DNA of 64,000 nt from Rugalucina vietnamica (GCA_964017185.1 OZ024870.1:63900812-63964811), one strand, 5' to 3'; numbered from the stretch's first letter, positions 31,401-43,216 are shown. The notes: generated by a model not told the origin, from the letters alone. Made by a program: numbers and translations.

Positions 31401-32030
31401 ACGGGACACTGTTTTAAGTGAGAAAATGAGGGTAACGTCTACGCCGGAGTATGATACGATCGCCGCCGGAGGAACGGATTGAATGGGTACGACCAACGAT
31501 GAGGCATATTTGTGTTTAAAAAAATTGGCGTCCAGTGTACGAAGAAATTAAAGTTTAATTTTACCGCTAATACGGCATGTAATTCACAATCTTTATAGAA
31601 AAACAAAGAAAAGAATATAAGAATGTGCATATCGTACGTACGGTCAACTGCTGGCCTGTTTTCCGTTTTCCGTTGATTTGCACTTCACGAGGTATATGTA
31701 GACAAGCTAATAAATGATTGACTTATGAAATTGTGTATGTGGAAGAAACAATGTTTATCTGATATTAACAGAACCGAAGCACGCTTGTATTTGGTATATT
31801 TTGAATATTTTCAAGCATTTAATTAACAGACCCTCTTTCGTGAGGAAATGAGGGTAACTTTAACGCCGGAGTAAGATTCGACTGCAGCCAAAGAGATAAG
31901 ACCAACACGACGCCCGATTTTGTTCTCAAGATTTGATGGTCTTTTTATCAAGAACTAATATTTACTTTCACCCTATACTGATCTGTAATGCCTATAATCT
32001 ACTACAATACGCTTATCGCGCGCACCCTTG
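31401..32030. other. unclassified with a ~40-bp direct repeat
   Basis: GAAATGAGGGTAAC..ACGCCGGAGTA occurs at about 31423-31450 and 31844-31872. No gene seen. Confidence 0.4.
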
Positions 32031-32033
32031 AAA

Positions 32034-32440
32034 AAATATCAGTGCTGTCACGAACAAACTTTCTTGCGTAAAACGCTCATTTGATAAGACTTCCCCAATC
32101 TGTAAGTGGGGGCATATATAACTTTTTACGAACAATAATTCACACAAACCTTAAATACTTTCAATGAATTAACGAGGAAGAGATCTTCAATGAAAATGCA
32201 CATACTGTAATTTGTTCTGTTTCTGAAATGCTTTATTTTTTGTAGACATTATCTTGTAGGATTAAATCAAAAATAAGTTCTGCTAAACGTTTACTATTTC
32301 AGTCTAGTATCATTACATACCAAAAGCAATTACTTTTATATGATGCGTTTTGTGTATTTTAAATAATTATGACCGTGACAGCACGGATATCGTGACAGCA
32401 CTGATGTTGTCGTGACAGCACTGATAATTATCCGATCTCG
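32034..32440. repeat. cluster of CGTGACAGCACTGA motifs, left
   Basis: One inverted copy at about 32041 and three direct copies at about 32372-32425. The same motif clusters again at 34738-35145. Confidence 0.7.
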
Positions 32441-32785
32441 CATTTTTCATTCCAATGTGTGCGGAAATGATTAATTTCTGACCATTTACCGATGAGCTTA
32501 GGGGCAGTGACTCACTTAAGGTCGCAACCTACGAAGCCTCGGCTGATGCTCTAACCAGGGACACCTTTGCGTAGATCCAATGCTCTAACAAAGCACGTTC
32601 GCTTCACGCAAACCAGACGAGATGTAACACGTAAAGCGCAGTAGAAGCGCTATTAATCTTAAGCTGCAGCATGAGAAAATGTGTCTTTGGGGCTTTCGAC
32701 AAGGTCTGAGACAACCAGGATTGTTCACGACAAAAGACCGCATTAAATTTGGTACCCCATCACGGGTTTTAGGGAGCTGGGTAGC

Positions 32786-33011
32786 AGGGCCATTTTGTTT
32801 GTGCTGGGGCTTAACGTCCTAGTCAACAATTTTTCAGTCATGTCGGGACGGAGCCAACGCTTCCTGAGTTTAACCAGTACTGTAGGGAGTTAATGTGTCT
32901 TGCCCAAGGACACATCAAGGTGACGCATGTGGGGATCGTACCCATGACCTCTCGATTGGGAGTCCGACGCTCTACCACTACGCCACCGCGCTCCCCAGGG
33001 CCATTTTGTTT
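32786..33011 (-). mobile_element. SINE family 1, full length, 15-bp target duplication
   Basis: SINE 32801-32996 on the minus strand: GGGGAGCGCGGTGGCGTAGTG (A box), GGTACGATCCCC (B box), GGCAAGACACATTAACTCCC and tail GACTGAAAAATTGTTGACTA..GGACGTTAAGC. It is flanked by direct AGGGCCATTTTGTTT at 32786-32800 and 32997-33011. A perfect long duplication marks LINE-mediated, fairly recent insertion. Confidence 0.9.
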
Positions 33012-33087
33012 TCAGGGAGCTTGGGAAAACTGTAAAACAATTGAAGGGAATTGGGGCCATGATTACTAGAAGAGAACACTCTTGGTT

Positions 33088-33854
33088 TTAAGGCCTGTTT
33101 ACACATTCACGATTTTTGGCTACGGTGCCGCTACGATTCGCCACGATTTGTAAAATCGTCGTGTACCGTGGTGATTCGTAGTAGAACCGTGGTGAATCGT
33201 GGTGAATCTTGATGAATCGTGATTATTCGGGGAAACTCAGTCCACGGTAGCGCTACGGAAGTTTTAATCTGTTTAAAACATTCGTGGCGTATCGTGGCGA
33301 ATCGTGGTGGTTATTGGGCGTGGCCTTCAATTCGTAGCACAACCGTAGCGGAATCGTGCTTATTCGTACTGACACCGTAGCTTTCCGCGGCTATTCGTGA
33401 GAATTCGTAGCCAATCGTGGAGCTCCGTAGCGAAACCGTGGAATCTTTGACACCACGAACTCCACGATTCACCACGAATTGTGTACGGTTGTCCTACGAA
33501 TCATCCACGGTTTCGCTACGGAGCTCCACGATTGGCCACGACGGCTACCGCCGTGAATCATACTAGTACCGTATCGAACCGTACAAGCACCGTGAGCATT
33601 CGCTACATGCCACCGTTGTTAATCTTCATTGACCGTAGCGTTGCCGTCATGAATCGTCATTGATTCGTAGCGATATCTTACAGACACCGTACTAATATCT
33701 AGGACATTCTTACTGGAATCGTAGTGATACTGAATATTTCCATTTTTCGCCACGATTCATCCCGATCCATCCCGATTTTTGTGATCATGAGAAGTCAGAG
33801 TGAATCGTGGCGGATCTAATTAGAGAAAATCGTAAAAATGTAAACGGGGCTTAA
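33088..33854. mobile_element. 759-bp TTAA-flanked element made of CGTAGC/CGTGG words
   Basis: Ends GGCCTGTTTACA..CACGATTTTT and AAAATCGTAAAAATGTAAAC plus GGGGC are inverted, with TTAA at 33088-33091 and 33851-33854. The inside is built from dozens of ATCGTGG, CGTAGCG and CCGTGGT words in both orientations. One perfect 37-bp inverted repeat pairs 33406-33442 with 33503-33540. No coding frame. Confidence 0.8.
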
Positions 33855-33969
33855 TAAAGGAAGCTGAGAGCAAGAAAAAGATTTTTAAGGAGCTAGGGAG
33901 AAAGGTCATTTTTCGTTTAGTGAGCTTGGAGCTAATACCCCCTTGAATGGTTAACTTGCAGCTGAGCTG

Positions 33970-34180
33970 CACATTTGCTTTCATATATATCCCATTAAAT
34001 CCCACTTTTATGTAGTGCGGTATACAGGGTAAAATGGGATATACAAAGTTACTTACTTTTGTTTATTAAATTTGACCATAGGCGGTTCTAACGTGTACAC
34101 AATCAGATATATTTTTTTCTTCAGTTTTTTTATAACTAAAACATCTCTGTATATTGCATGGGTAACACATTTTCGTAATG
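33970..34180 (+). mobile_element. MITE family A, diverged copy
   Basis: CCCACTTTTATGTAGTGCGG, GGCGGTTCTAACGTGTACAC and the end GCATGGGTAACACATTTTCG identify the family. 34181-34737 after it is unclassified (a GTACCACCCCCGGGG block near 34520). Confidence 0.65.
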
Positions 34181-34737
34181 GTATGCAACATACAAACACA
34201 CTGAAAGACACATGCGTCAGAGAAGGTTAAACTTTTCGTATTTTCATGTACCATAGACCCCTAGTGTGTATATTACCGAGTCCCTTTTTTCGAGGTGTAT
34301 GAATTTGGTAGGTTTTATGGCACATCCGTACCAGCATTACCCCGAGTTGCCCCTTTCATCCCCCGAGGAAAAGGATGGCGTTTTAAACAAAAAGGCGATT
34401 TTTCCGTATAAAGATGGGGCTTAAAATGTCTTTTTTTTTTACTGAAATTGGAATGGACTACTAAATAGGGCATTTATCGCGCGACATACACAAACTGTCT
34501 AAATATCATTATGGGAGTACCACCCCCGGGGCTAATAGTATACCGTGGTCGATGAAGCATGTTGAATTTGTAGTTTTGTATCACCCACACACACCTCAAA
34601 TGATTTTCAAAGCGATATAAATTGGCCACTTCTGGCTGCTGCTGGCGTTAGTAGCTGAGACCCTCTCATGAAAGGCGACATAACACTTGTCAGCCTAGGA
34701 AATTACCTGAATCCACACCTGCTGACTGAAGTCAACT

Positions 34738-35145
34738 CAGTGCTGTCACATCATTACTGTCACGACCGTGACAGCACTGATCCGTGACAGCACTGAGTTT
34801 CACACAGAAATTTAATTCTAATGACTAACAACAGAATGCAAGATGAAAACTTTGCATGTCTATTCTAACTGCTCCTAAGTTGAAATTAAGTCATGGTTTA
34901 AAAATGTATGTGATATTTGCAAGAAGCGGCAAAATGCACGTGATAGTACTGATGCTTGTAAAATTCCCACTCCAATTTTGTCATTTCTTTATGGTATAGG
35001 TACGGAGTTATGCGATTTGTTAAAAAAAAATTACCATTACTTCTTCAGCTTGGTGTCGTCTACAAAACGCGATTGTTTTGATCTGAGAAAATGATTCGTA
35101 ACTCTGGTCAAAATCGATTTTCAATAAAAGTGACAGCACTGATAC
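34738..35145. repeat. cluster of CGTGACAGCACTGA motifs, right
   Basis: One inverted copy at about 34740 and direct copies at about 34771, 34787 and 35131 (GTGACAGCACTGATACG). Together with 32034-32440 they bracket ~3 kb. Confidence 0.7.
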
Positions 35146-35236
35146 GTTTTCCAGGGACAACACTATATATGTGCCCTCACTCTTAACTAGTACTTTTTAT
35201 ATCATATGATTTTTGAATTTGACTTCAATAACATAT

Positions 35237-36194
35237 TCTTGCATAGATATGTATGCACATAGCTGTTTGAGGCCGTTTTCGATTGGTCGAAAGCCGTGTT
35301 CAAACAGCAAAACCCATGTTCAAATCATGAAATTCACGTGCCGTTTGAACATGGGTTTTAGCCGACGTCATTGGTCAATGCGACGTGACGTCATGTGTTT
35401 TGTAGAAACAAAATGGCTGACGCGGAAGAAGCTCTGCGGTTTTTGGTGAGTTTTTACGTTGTTAATGTTAAATTCATGAGATTTTAAGTGGATTAGAGTG
35501 AAAATGCAAGAATAGCGATCAACCATGGTTTGTTTCAGTGTTCAAACATTCGCTGGATCACTCGGAAGGTGTTTGAACACGCGGCCTGCGGCCTTGTGTT
35601 CAAACACCTTCCTCGTGATCCATCGAATGTTTGAACACTGAAAACCATGGTTGATCCCTATAATATGTAATAGCTGGTCACAGAAAATGTGATTTCTGAC
35701 AAGCTTCTTTTGCAATGGAAACAAATAAAACTACTTATCCTGACCCGGGGACACGGTAAAAATCGATTATAGGGATCAACCATGGTTTTCAGTGTTCAAA
35801 CATTCGATTGATCACGAGGAAGGTGTTTGAACACAAGGCTGCAGGCCGCGTGTTCAAACACCTTCCGAGTGATACAGCGAATGTTTGAACACTGAAATGA
35901 ACCATGGTTGATCGCTATTCTTGCATTTTCACTCTAATTTACTTAAAATCTCACGAAAATAACATTAACAACGTAAAAACTGACCAAAAACCGCGCAGCT
36001 TCTTCAATGTCGGCCATTTAGTTTCTACGAAACACATGACGTCACGTCGCATTGACCAATGACGTCGGCCAAAACCCATGTTCAAACGGCACGTGAATTT
36101 CATGATTTGAACATGGGTTTTGCTGTTTGAACACGGCTTTCGACCAATCGAAAACGGCTTCAAACAGCTATGCGCATAGACATCTATGCAAGAA
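35237..36194. repeat. ~1-kb inverted duplication with nested hairpins and a promoter/exon-like block
   Basis: Arms 35237-35664 and 35766-36194 are near-complementary with a ~100-bp spacer. Each arm also contains its own long hairpin (about 35522-35656 and 35775-35914), with GTTCAAACACCTTCC arms around a GGCC(T)GC(A)GGCC centre. Each arm has GACGTCATTGGTCAATGCG and TGACGTCATG (CCAAT and CRE boxes), then an ATG with a short open reading MADAEEALRFL or MADIEEAARFL ending at a GT(G/C)AGT splice-donor-like site. Confidence 0.85.
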
Positions 36195-37142
36195 AAAATA
36201 ACACTTCTTGCATATCTATTTTCCAAATAACATACTCGGAAACGTGAAATCGCGTGTGGTTCTAGTAAAGCACCTCGGATAATAATATAATACATGGAAA
36301 AAGCAAACATCGGACATCGCGAATGAGAATAAACCATCAGGGACAAGGATTGCTCCATTTTTTGATAATGACCCATACGTTATCTGCCAACTACTGTTGC
36401 TACCACCCTATTTTCTTCATTTGGATCAGATCTTGATTTCTGCAGAAAACAGGAATCAGTTCGAAATTTGGCAGGACCCTATAATGATATGTATATGTAG
36501 TTGTCCTTGGAAATTTTTACTATCTCCATACTTACCAAAGACTTAATAATGATTATAAGTTCTATGCATTACAGATTTACCGCTATAAATGAAATGCATA
36601 TATCTGACCAATCGGTACAGGCGTATAATTCATATTTATAACAATAAATATGTGCCGCAAGTCTACGACGCTAATTATCCTATAGGCATAGTACAGAGCC
36701 TATGGAATCAGCATTCTCTGCAAACGTTATCATCCTCAGGCGTTCGCCATGTCCATATGTAATCTTCCTCCGGCGTTGGCGATCCCATTCCTTTTTCCAC
36801 AAGGGGTCTTTGGTGGCGAATAATATCTAAACGCTTCGTCAGAAATGAGTTTAATTAAAATAGTTTGTACAGCGAATATGACTTATAAATCATACATGTA
36901 GCATGAATAGAGAATGAAAAGTTTTGACTTTAAAGAATTGTTGACTTCTAAATCAATCTTGACAGTCAAAACCACAAAATCGTGCATGATTTTTTGTATT
37001 TTATATGTTCCAGACAATGTATTGTTACATTTTGTAAATTTTATACGGAAGCAAGACCATCTTACCACACTAACTTATCATAACAAATACATTATACCCA
37101 TGCTCTATAAAATATTTCATGGTTTTGATGACAACCCTTTAC
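36195..37142. other. unclassified DNA
   Basis: No coding sequence supported. 36718-36785 has CCTCAGGCGTTCGCC and CTCCGGCGTTGGCG words resembling the inverted repeat at 37143-37221. Confidence 0.4.
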
Positions 37143-37221
37143 ACGCTGTTCCTCAGGCGTTGGCTATTGCCTCGGAGTTCGCTATTTCACTCCGGCGTTG
37201 GTCAAATATCGATAATTTTGG
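37143..37221 (-). repeat. right member of the ~70-bp inverted repeat pair
   Basis: Reverse complement of 30058-30125 (CTCCGGCGTTGGTCAAATAT at the outer end). See that entry. After it, 37222-37399 includes a small GAGGTCCCTCCTGC triplicate. Confidence 0.8.
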
Positions 37222-37399
37222 AGTGAGGGTCAACTTCCACCCCTGTCGTTGAGGTCCCTCCTGCCACTGAGGTCCCTCCTGCAGCTGAGGTCCCTGCAGT
37301 TGCAGTTATAAAGTGAAATATCAAGAGTAGCACATTTGTGCAAAACACGGTGTATAAACAGTAGGATATATTGGAAAATTGAAACTTTGGTGTTGCTTA

Positions 37400-38420
37400 T
37401 AAGCTCACCTGAGCCGAAGGCTTACAACGTGGGCTTATAGGATGCCGTGCTCCGTCGTCCGTCCGTAGTCGTCGGTCATCCGTCGTTCACAATTTTACCG
37501 ATCTTGTTCTCTGAAACCGCTTGGCCAACCAAAGCCAAACTTTATGTGGAGCATCCTTATGAAGGGGGAACGAAAGTTTATGCTAATGGTCCAGTCACAT
37601 GTCCAAGATGGCCGCCATGGCTATAAATAGCAAAAACTCCAGAACAAGAAGGCCTATGATTTTGAAACTTGACATGCTACAAAGTACCGGTATATAAAAA
37701 TCATGACCATGGGGTGACCTTGAGCTATTTTACGGGAAGGTCAACATAGGTCGCCCATGCATGTAAATGTGGAAAATTGTTAAAATGTCATTTGAAGGAA
37801 AACAATTTAAAGGAAATGGACAAAATTAGACCCCAGGTGCTGGTCTGCCCCCACCCCGGGGCAATATACATGTATATTACCATAATATTTAACCATCTTC
37901 TTCTCTGAAACCACTTGGCCAATTAAACAAACTTCATGTGGAGCATCCTAAGGAATGGGGAATGAAAGTTTATATAAATGGCCCAGGTCACATGACCAAT
38001 AAATAGAAAAATGGCTATAAATAGGAAAAAACCTGTATTTTTTTTCTTCTCTAGAACCAGAATAGCATGATGCATCAGGGAAAGGAACTCTACCAAATTC
38101 ATATATATAATATATAATGACCCTGGGCTGACACTGAGCTATTTTACAGCAAGTTCGACATAGGTCGTCCATGCATCGAATGGGGAAAATTGTAAAATGT
38201 TTTCTGAAGGGAAATTGTTGAAGAAATGGACAAAGTGACTGAAGATTAATAATTCTGAAAATAATTTGAACCCCAGGGGCCCCCACCCCGGGCCGATATA
38301 CATGTAAATTATCATAATATTCAAAGATCTTCACTAGAATGGCTTGGTAGTCAAACAAGAGTTTTTGATATATTATCTCAAGTCTCAGATGAGCGTTTAC
38401 AGGATCATTGGTCCTTCTAG
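37400..38420 (+). mobile_element. Helitron/HINE-like element with ~400-bp tandem units
   Basis: Subterminal inverted GCTCACCTGAGC and CTCAGATGAGC; the right end TTCTAG is followed by T after a short GGA..TCC stem. A (CCGT)-rich start at about 37455 is followed by two to three units beginning CTTCTCTGAAACC.CTTGGCCA (about 37499, 37892 and a partial near 38325). Each contains TCCATGCAT..GGAAAATTGT and a CCCCAGG..CCCCACCCCGGG block. Similar elements are common in bivalves (remembered). Confidence 0.6.
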
Positions 38421-39104
38421 TTTTAATGACCCTATCAATAGTACACTTTATTTGTTACGTCTTCCCTATTCAGGGTTCGGGTCGTCTGTCTGTCTGTCTG
38501 TCCGTCCGTCCGTCCGTCTGTCCGCCGTCAGTGAGTCAAAAATTATGTCCTTTTTGTAACTTGAGAACCATTCAAAATTTCTAGATGGAACTTCATAGCA
38601 TTATTGACCAACATAAAAGGACGTGCAGAACACAAAAAATATAAGTTTACGTTGCATATTTTTAGAATTATGACCCTTTGGAAAGTAGTTAACTTTGCAT
38701 TCTTGTCGTTTATGCTCTGTGACGACTAGACAACCGTTCAAGATATCATGATGAAAATTCATAGGTTTATTAATCAACATGTGTGGATTTGTAGAAAACA
38801 AGAACCGTAACTTTTATTTAATATCATTCGAGTTATTGCCATTTGAAATGGGAAATATCCAAATTCGCAATTTTTCCATGTCCAGTCTGTAACTTAAAAA
38901 CGGATTTATAAGAAATCATGATGAAACTTCATATGATTAATCATCGTAAGATGACGTGTAGAATACGAGGCATTGATACGAGAACAAATCCCAAAACATA
39001 TTTGTTGGAGTTTTGGTCCTTTGAAAAGCGCAAAAAGCACAATTTGCGTTATAGTTGTGTACGCTCTGTTATATAAGAAACGCTTACGATAGCTTAATGA
39101 AACT

Positions 39105-39333
39105 ACATGAGCCACTGCATGAGAAAACCAACAATTTGCATATGCAAAAACAAAGGTGCGGTAACCTCGAAGCTGATCAGCGCCTTTGTTTTCGCTACAC
39201 AGATAGTACAATCCTTCTTCTTCTTAAATCCGAAATTTCAAGCTTCTAGCCTGCTTCTGTGACTGTACAGGCTGGTTTGTGTCAGACCTGGTCGGAACCC
39301 AAATTGTTGGTTTTCTCACGTACAGGCTTACAT
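39105..39333 (+). mobile_element. MITE family B, 221-bp copy, ACAT target duplication
   Basis: Element 39109-39329 between ACAT repeats, nested in the HINE-like tandem core. Confidence 0.85.
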
Positions 39334-39561
39334 ATGAATATCAACCAACATAATACTACCATAACAACTCAAGAACTGTAATTCTGGGTTGCATCATTTT
39401 GGAATTATGACCATTTAACGCCTATGAGATGGAAGAATAGAATTTTGCATAGTCATTTTTGCCCACCGTGTACCTTAAAAACCCCTACAACATATCATCT
39501 TGAAACGTTGAAGCATTTGTAGCATCAGACGATGTGCCAAAATTAGGAACTATAAAAAGGT

Positions 39562-39855
39562 ACAAGTAGGCAATGGTCAGGAAAGGGCGAAATCAGCAAG
39601 AAATTCTCACTCCAAAAACCGAAGTGGGAATAACTAAATTCGTGACAATTAGATACTTGAACTACGAAAACCTATTGTATGTCGATTGAGAAGCTATTTC
39701 CCAATAGGCGGCCACTCAGTTATATAAACCTGACTTAAATATAAAAACGCATATACATGTACGTAAGGTGCAAAGACCACAATTTTCAGCACCAAGACAT
39801 AACATTAAGAACCACAACAGAAGTATCCGATTGGCAAGGTCAGTAATATAAAATT
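39562..39855 (-). repeat. diverged reverse copy of the 328-bp dispersed repeat
   Basis: CACTCCAAAAACCGAAGTGGG, TTCCCAATAGGCGGCCACTC and CCACAACAGAAGTATCCGA are the complements of blocks in 15811-16138. Confidence 0.7.
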
Positions 39856-40302
39856 ACTGGCATATTTTAGTTATGATCCTTTGGAATGAAAAATCGTAGA
39901 TTTTGCATTGTAATTGTGACCCTTTGTAAGTTGTCAACCGATAAAGACAGATTCATGAAATAACAGCATCAGAAGACCTTCAGAACACAAAGGTTGTAAC
40001 TCTTGATTGCAAGACTCACAGAACACAATAGTTGTAACTCTTGATTGCTTATTTTTGCAGTTATGGTTCTTTTTAAATGGAAGATGGTGGATTTTGTCTG
40101 TTCTGTAACGAGTAAGCAAATCAATGTTTTGTGTTGAAACTATTTAACCGACTCGTGTTTTTTATATTTATACAGAACACAAATATCGAGAGTATCAAAC
40201 ATGCTTGTACTTTGAAAGTGGGGTCTCAGATTCCATCCCGAGCTTCTTCAGTCCTTCGGCCGAGGTTCACTTAGCTTCTGGTGGGACATTTAGCCCCATA
40301 AC

Positions 40303-40544
40303 ATATGAGCCGCCACGTGGGAAAACCAACAATCTGCATAGGCGAAAACAAAGACGCAGATCTGCTTCGCGGTAACCGCGAAGCTGATCAGCGCCTTCGT
40401 TTTCGGTACTCGGATAGTACAATTCCTCTTCTACTTAAATCCGAAATTTCAAGCTTCTAGCTCTTTTCTGTGCTTGTACAGGCCGATTTGTGTCGGACCT
40501 GTTCGGAAACCACATTGTTGGTTTTCCCACGAGGCGGCTCATAT
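40303..40544 (+). mobile_element. MITE family B, full-length 234-bp copy, ATAT target duplication
   Basis: The best-preserved copy. Element 40307-40540 has matching ends GAGCCGCC and GGCGGCTC and a perfect GCTTCGCGGTAACCGCGAAGC hairpin centre, within outer arms GCGAAAACAAAG.CGC / GCGCCTTCGTTTTCG. Confidence 0.9.
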
Positions 40545-41549
40545 GTACCTTGACTCCTGCTGATATATCTCAATACATTGTAGTACTACTAACGTCCCTA
40601 TCTTCGCCTGCAATCACTCCTGATGGTAAAGCCACAGTTTGTACTACAAACTTTTCTATCATAGCCTGTAATCCCTCCTTCTGTTTGGGCCCCAAATTTA
40701 TATAGAATTACAAATGCCCTTATCATCGCTGTAATCACTTCTACTTATTAGTCTCCAGTGTTTCATAGGATTCAATTTGTACTAGACGGAATATTTCCAT
40801 GACGGAATATTTCCATCGGTATTCCGTTAGACCTCTCCATACCGAGAGAGGAGGTCACGAAGTGTGTCGGAGTGCAGGTTAGCCAGCTGATCTAAATTTG
40901 TACCTACTATCGCCTGCTATCACACCCCTAGTATTACAATGTAATACAAATACACTTATATCGTCTTTAATCACTCATACCAATTAAGCCAAAGTGTAAT
41001 AATAGTTATACAAACACATCTGTATGTTGTGCTAGGTACCATATTTATTGTTTTGTAATTATTCTAAATGCATGTGTACTTATGTTTGTTTATATACATT
41101 GTTGTTGACGATGAGCTATTGTGCTTAAGTCATGTAATTTGTAATTTATTAGTTTATCAAAGTCTCGTCATGGTAAACAACATATTACATATGTGCATAA
41201 TAAAACAATGCTAATAAAAAATAACCATGCCATTCTATATAGAATTATAAGAGACTATACATGTTAAAATATCAACATGTTAAAATTTGTTATTTGTAGA
41301 TTAAATACTGACGTCTGTCTAAAATATAGGAGCAGATTTTGGCAGAACATCTTATCACATTCGCATAGTTGCTTCCTCTTATCACGGTTTGTAAGAGAAT
41401 CATATTCAGCATATCCAGACTTGGTGCCCTTGAACTATATTTCACGGTCTGTTGACTTTGCCCGATGCAGGTGCGATATCGACCTCCGCGGAGTTCTTGT
41501 TCTTATTTCTTGTATATCACTGAACCACTGCGGAAGCTGAGGGTGAGGT

Positions 41550-41877
41550 TATGGCCATGTTAAATCGGTTTAAGCCCGCCAGTAACTTTGTGTTGCTGAT
41601 CGTTCCAAGTCGATACTTCTGTGGTGGTTCTTTTTGTTTTATGTCTTGGTGTATAAATTTTTTTGTGCTGTTGGCGCCTTATGTATGTTTTCATATTTTT
41701 AGTTAAGTTAAGGTAACTGAGTGGCCACCTATTGGGAAAATAGCTGCTCATTCGGCTTACGATATGTTTCATGGTATAAGTACCTGATTGTTAGTTTGGT
41801 TTTTTCCCACCTCGGTTTTTGGAGTGGGAATCTTTTTCTGATTGCGCCTTTTCCTGATCTTTGCCTACTTGTACCTT
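41550..41877 (+). repeat. 328-bp dispersed repeat, second copy
   Basis: Near-identical to 15811-16138 with a few substitutions and small indels. Confidence 0.9.
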
Positions 41878-41887
41878 TTGATAACAC

Positions 41888-42430
41888 TTTCCACAGTTAG
41901 CATTAGATCGTCATATACTGGACACGACAGCAATACATGTTCTTCAGATTCTATACAATCAGTATAATAAAAACAAGTTCTTTGTTCTGGTGATAATCTC
42001 TCATATGCGTCCCGTTTCAAGCCTCAGTGGCGCAACGCCACACCTAAATTAAGCAAACGTTTGAAGGGTAAAACATTGTTGCATAACATTCTGTGCGGTA
42101 AATTTGTTTAAACTGTTTATATGTTCTTAGTTTATTTCTGAGAAATATCTCTGTTAACATCCTTGGACCATTTGCTCAAGAATTTATGGTGTATCGAGTC
42201 TTGAATTGATGCAACCACTTATCCTTTATTTACAACGGAAAAATCTACCCCGGAAAATAAATGTTCAATTTGACTTTCTTTAAACATTTTACGGACCCTA
42301 AAACACCAATTTCTACAATTATTATTCAAAACTCTGAGAGCCCACTTATAAACCTTCTTATTAAGACGTCCGTCGTCCATAAACTTTCTGGTCTTTTCTG
42401 TTATGTTCTATTGCATGTAATTACTCTTGC
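41888..42430 (-). pseudogene. LINE reverse transcriptase C-terminal fragment 5
   Basis: The minus strand reads TRKFMDDGRLNKKVYKWALR, NCRNWCFRVRKMF, YERLSPEQRTCFYYTDCIES and EEHVLLSCPVYDDL with stops and frame changes between. The C..C..E.H.L..C..Y pattern is the usual zinc-knuckle-like end of bivalve ORF2 proteins. Confidence 0.7.
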
Positions 42431-43042
42431 TGGTTAGGCTGAAGAAGTATATAGCAATACAAACGTGCCTGTCATCGCCTGTAATCACCCCTACTAATTA
42501 CGCACATTGTTATATTTACGAGAACCCCCTTATAGTCTGTAATCTCTCATGTGAAATAGGCCCAGTTATATAAAGTACTACAAACGTCCCTATCATTACC
42601 TGTAATCACTTCTGTTAATGAGGTCCCAGTCTTATATTGTAATTCAAATTTCTCTATCATCGGCTGCAATCACTTCTGTCGATAAGACCCCATTGCCATA
42701 ATTTATAGTGTTACATGAATATAGTATTAAAAACTCAATATCATGAACTGTTATTACTCCTGCTGATTAGGCACCACTAGAAACCCCTCTTTTTTGCCTC
42801 TTTCATCCTGTTGATTACGCCGTAGCGTTATATAGTACTACAAGGTATTTTCGTGACCTTTTGTCATTTTTATAAAAATAACCGCTGCTGAGAAGCCCCC
42901 CTGTGTTATATTGTACTACAAAGACCCTTGTAGTATGACTTTCTGTTTTCTTTTGAATTTTTTGTAACATTTAATCCAATAGAAGTCAATATCAGAAGAG
43001 GCGGGCCCACATATTAATACTAAGCAAAGAGGTGGGATGAAA

Positions 43043-43216
43043 ACCGTACAATAACTTCCTGATATCGGAAGTTACAGTACGGTTCTGCCAATTTTTGTTG
43101 TGTCATACTACAAGTTAGTTAAAGACCTCGTAGAAAAAAAAATAAGTAAAAACAGCTCGTCTTCCACTCGCTTTATTTTACTTATTATTTTCTACTCAGT
43201 ACTTTAACACTAACTT
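43043..43216. repeat. two adjacent palindromes
   Basis: 43043-43084: ACCGTACAATAACTTCC with its complement around TGATATC. 43112-43216: AAGTTAGTTAAAG..GTAGAAAA..AATAAGTAAAA paired with its complement up to CTAACTT. The second lies just left of the satellite orientation switch. Confidence 0.7.

Larger units (their letters stand above)
38440..40250 (+). mobile_element. HINE-like element with ~170-bp tandem core, carrying nested insertions
   Basis: A (GTCT)n(GTCC)n run at 38487-38525 leads into diverged units of 155-175 bp (starts about 38558, 38731, 38887, 39055; further ones after 39355) sharing TAACTT.A.AACC, ATGATGAAACTTCATA, GTGCAGAACACAA and TTATGACCCTTTG. It is interrupted by MITE B at 39105-39333 and a reverse copy of the 328-bp repeat at 39562-39855. 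It ends near CTTCGGCCGAGGTTCAC. Confidence 0.6.

Noticed and set aside
35213..35449. 78-codon plus-strand frame over the left arm of the inverted duplication
   Set aside because: It runs through the promoter-like block in a different frame from the ATG unit and has no recognisable content.
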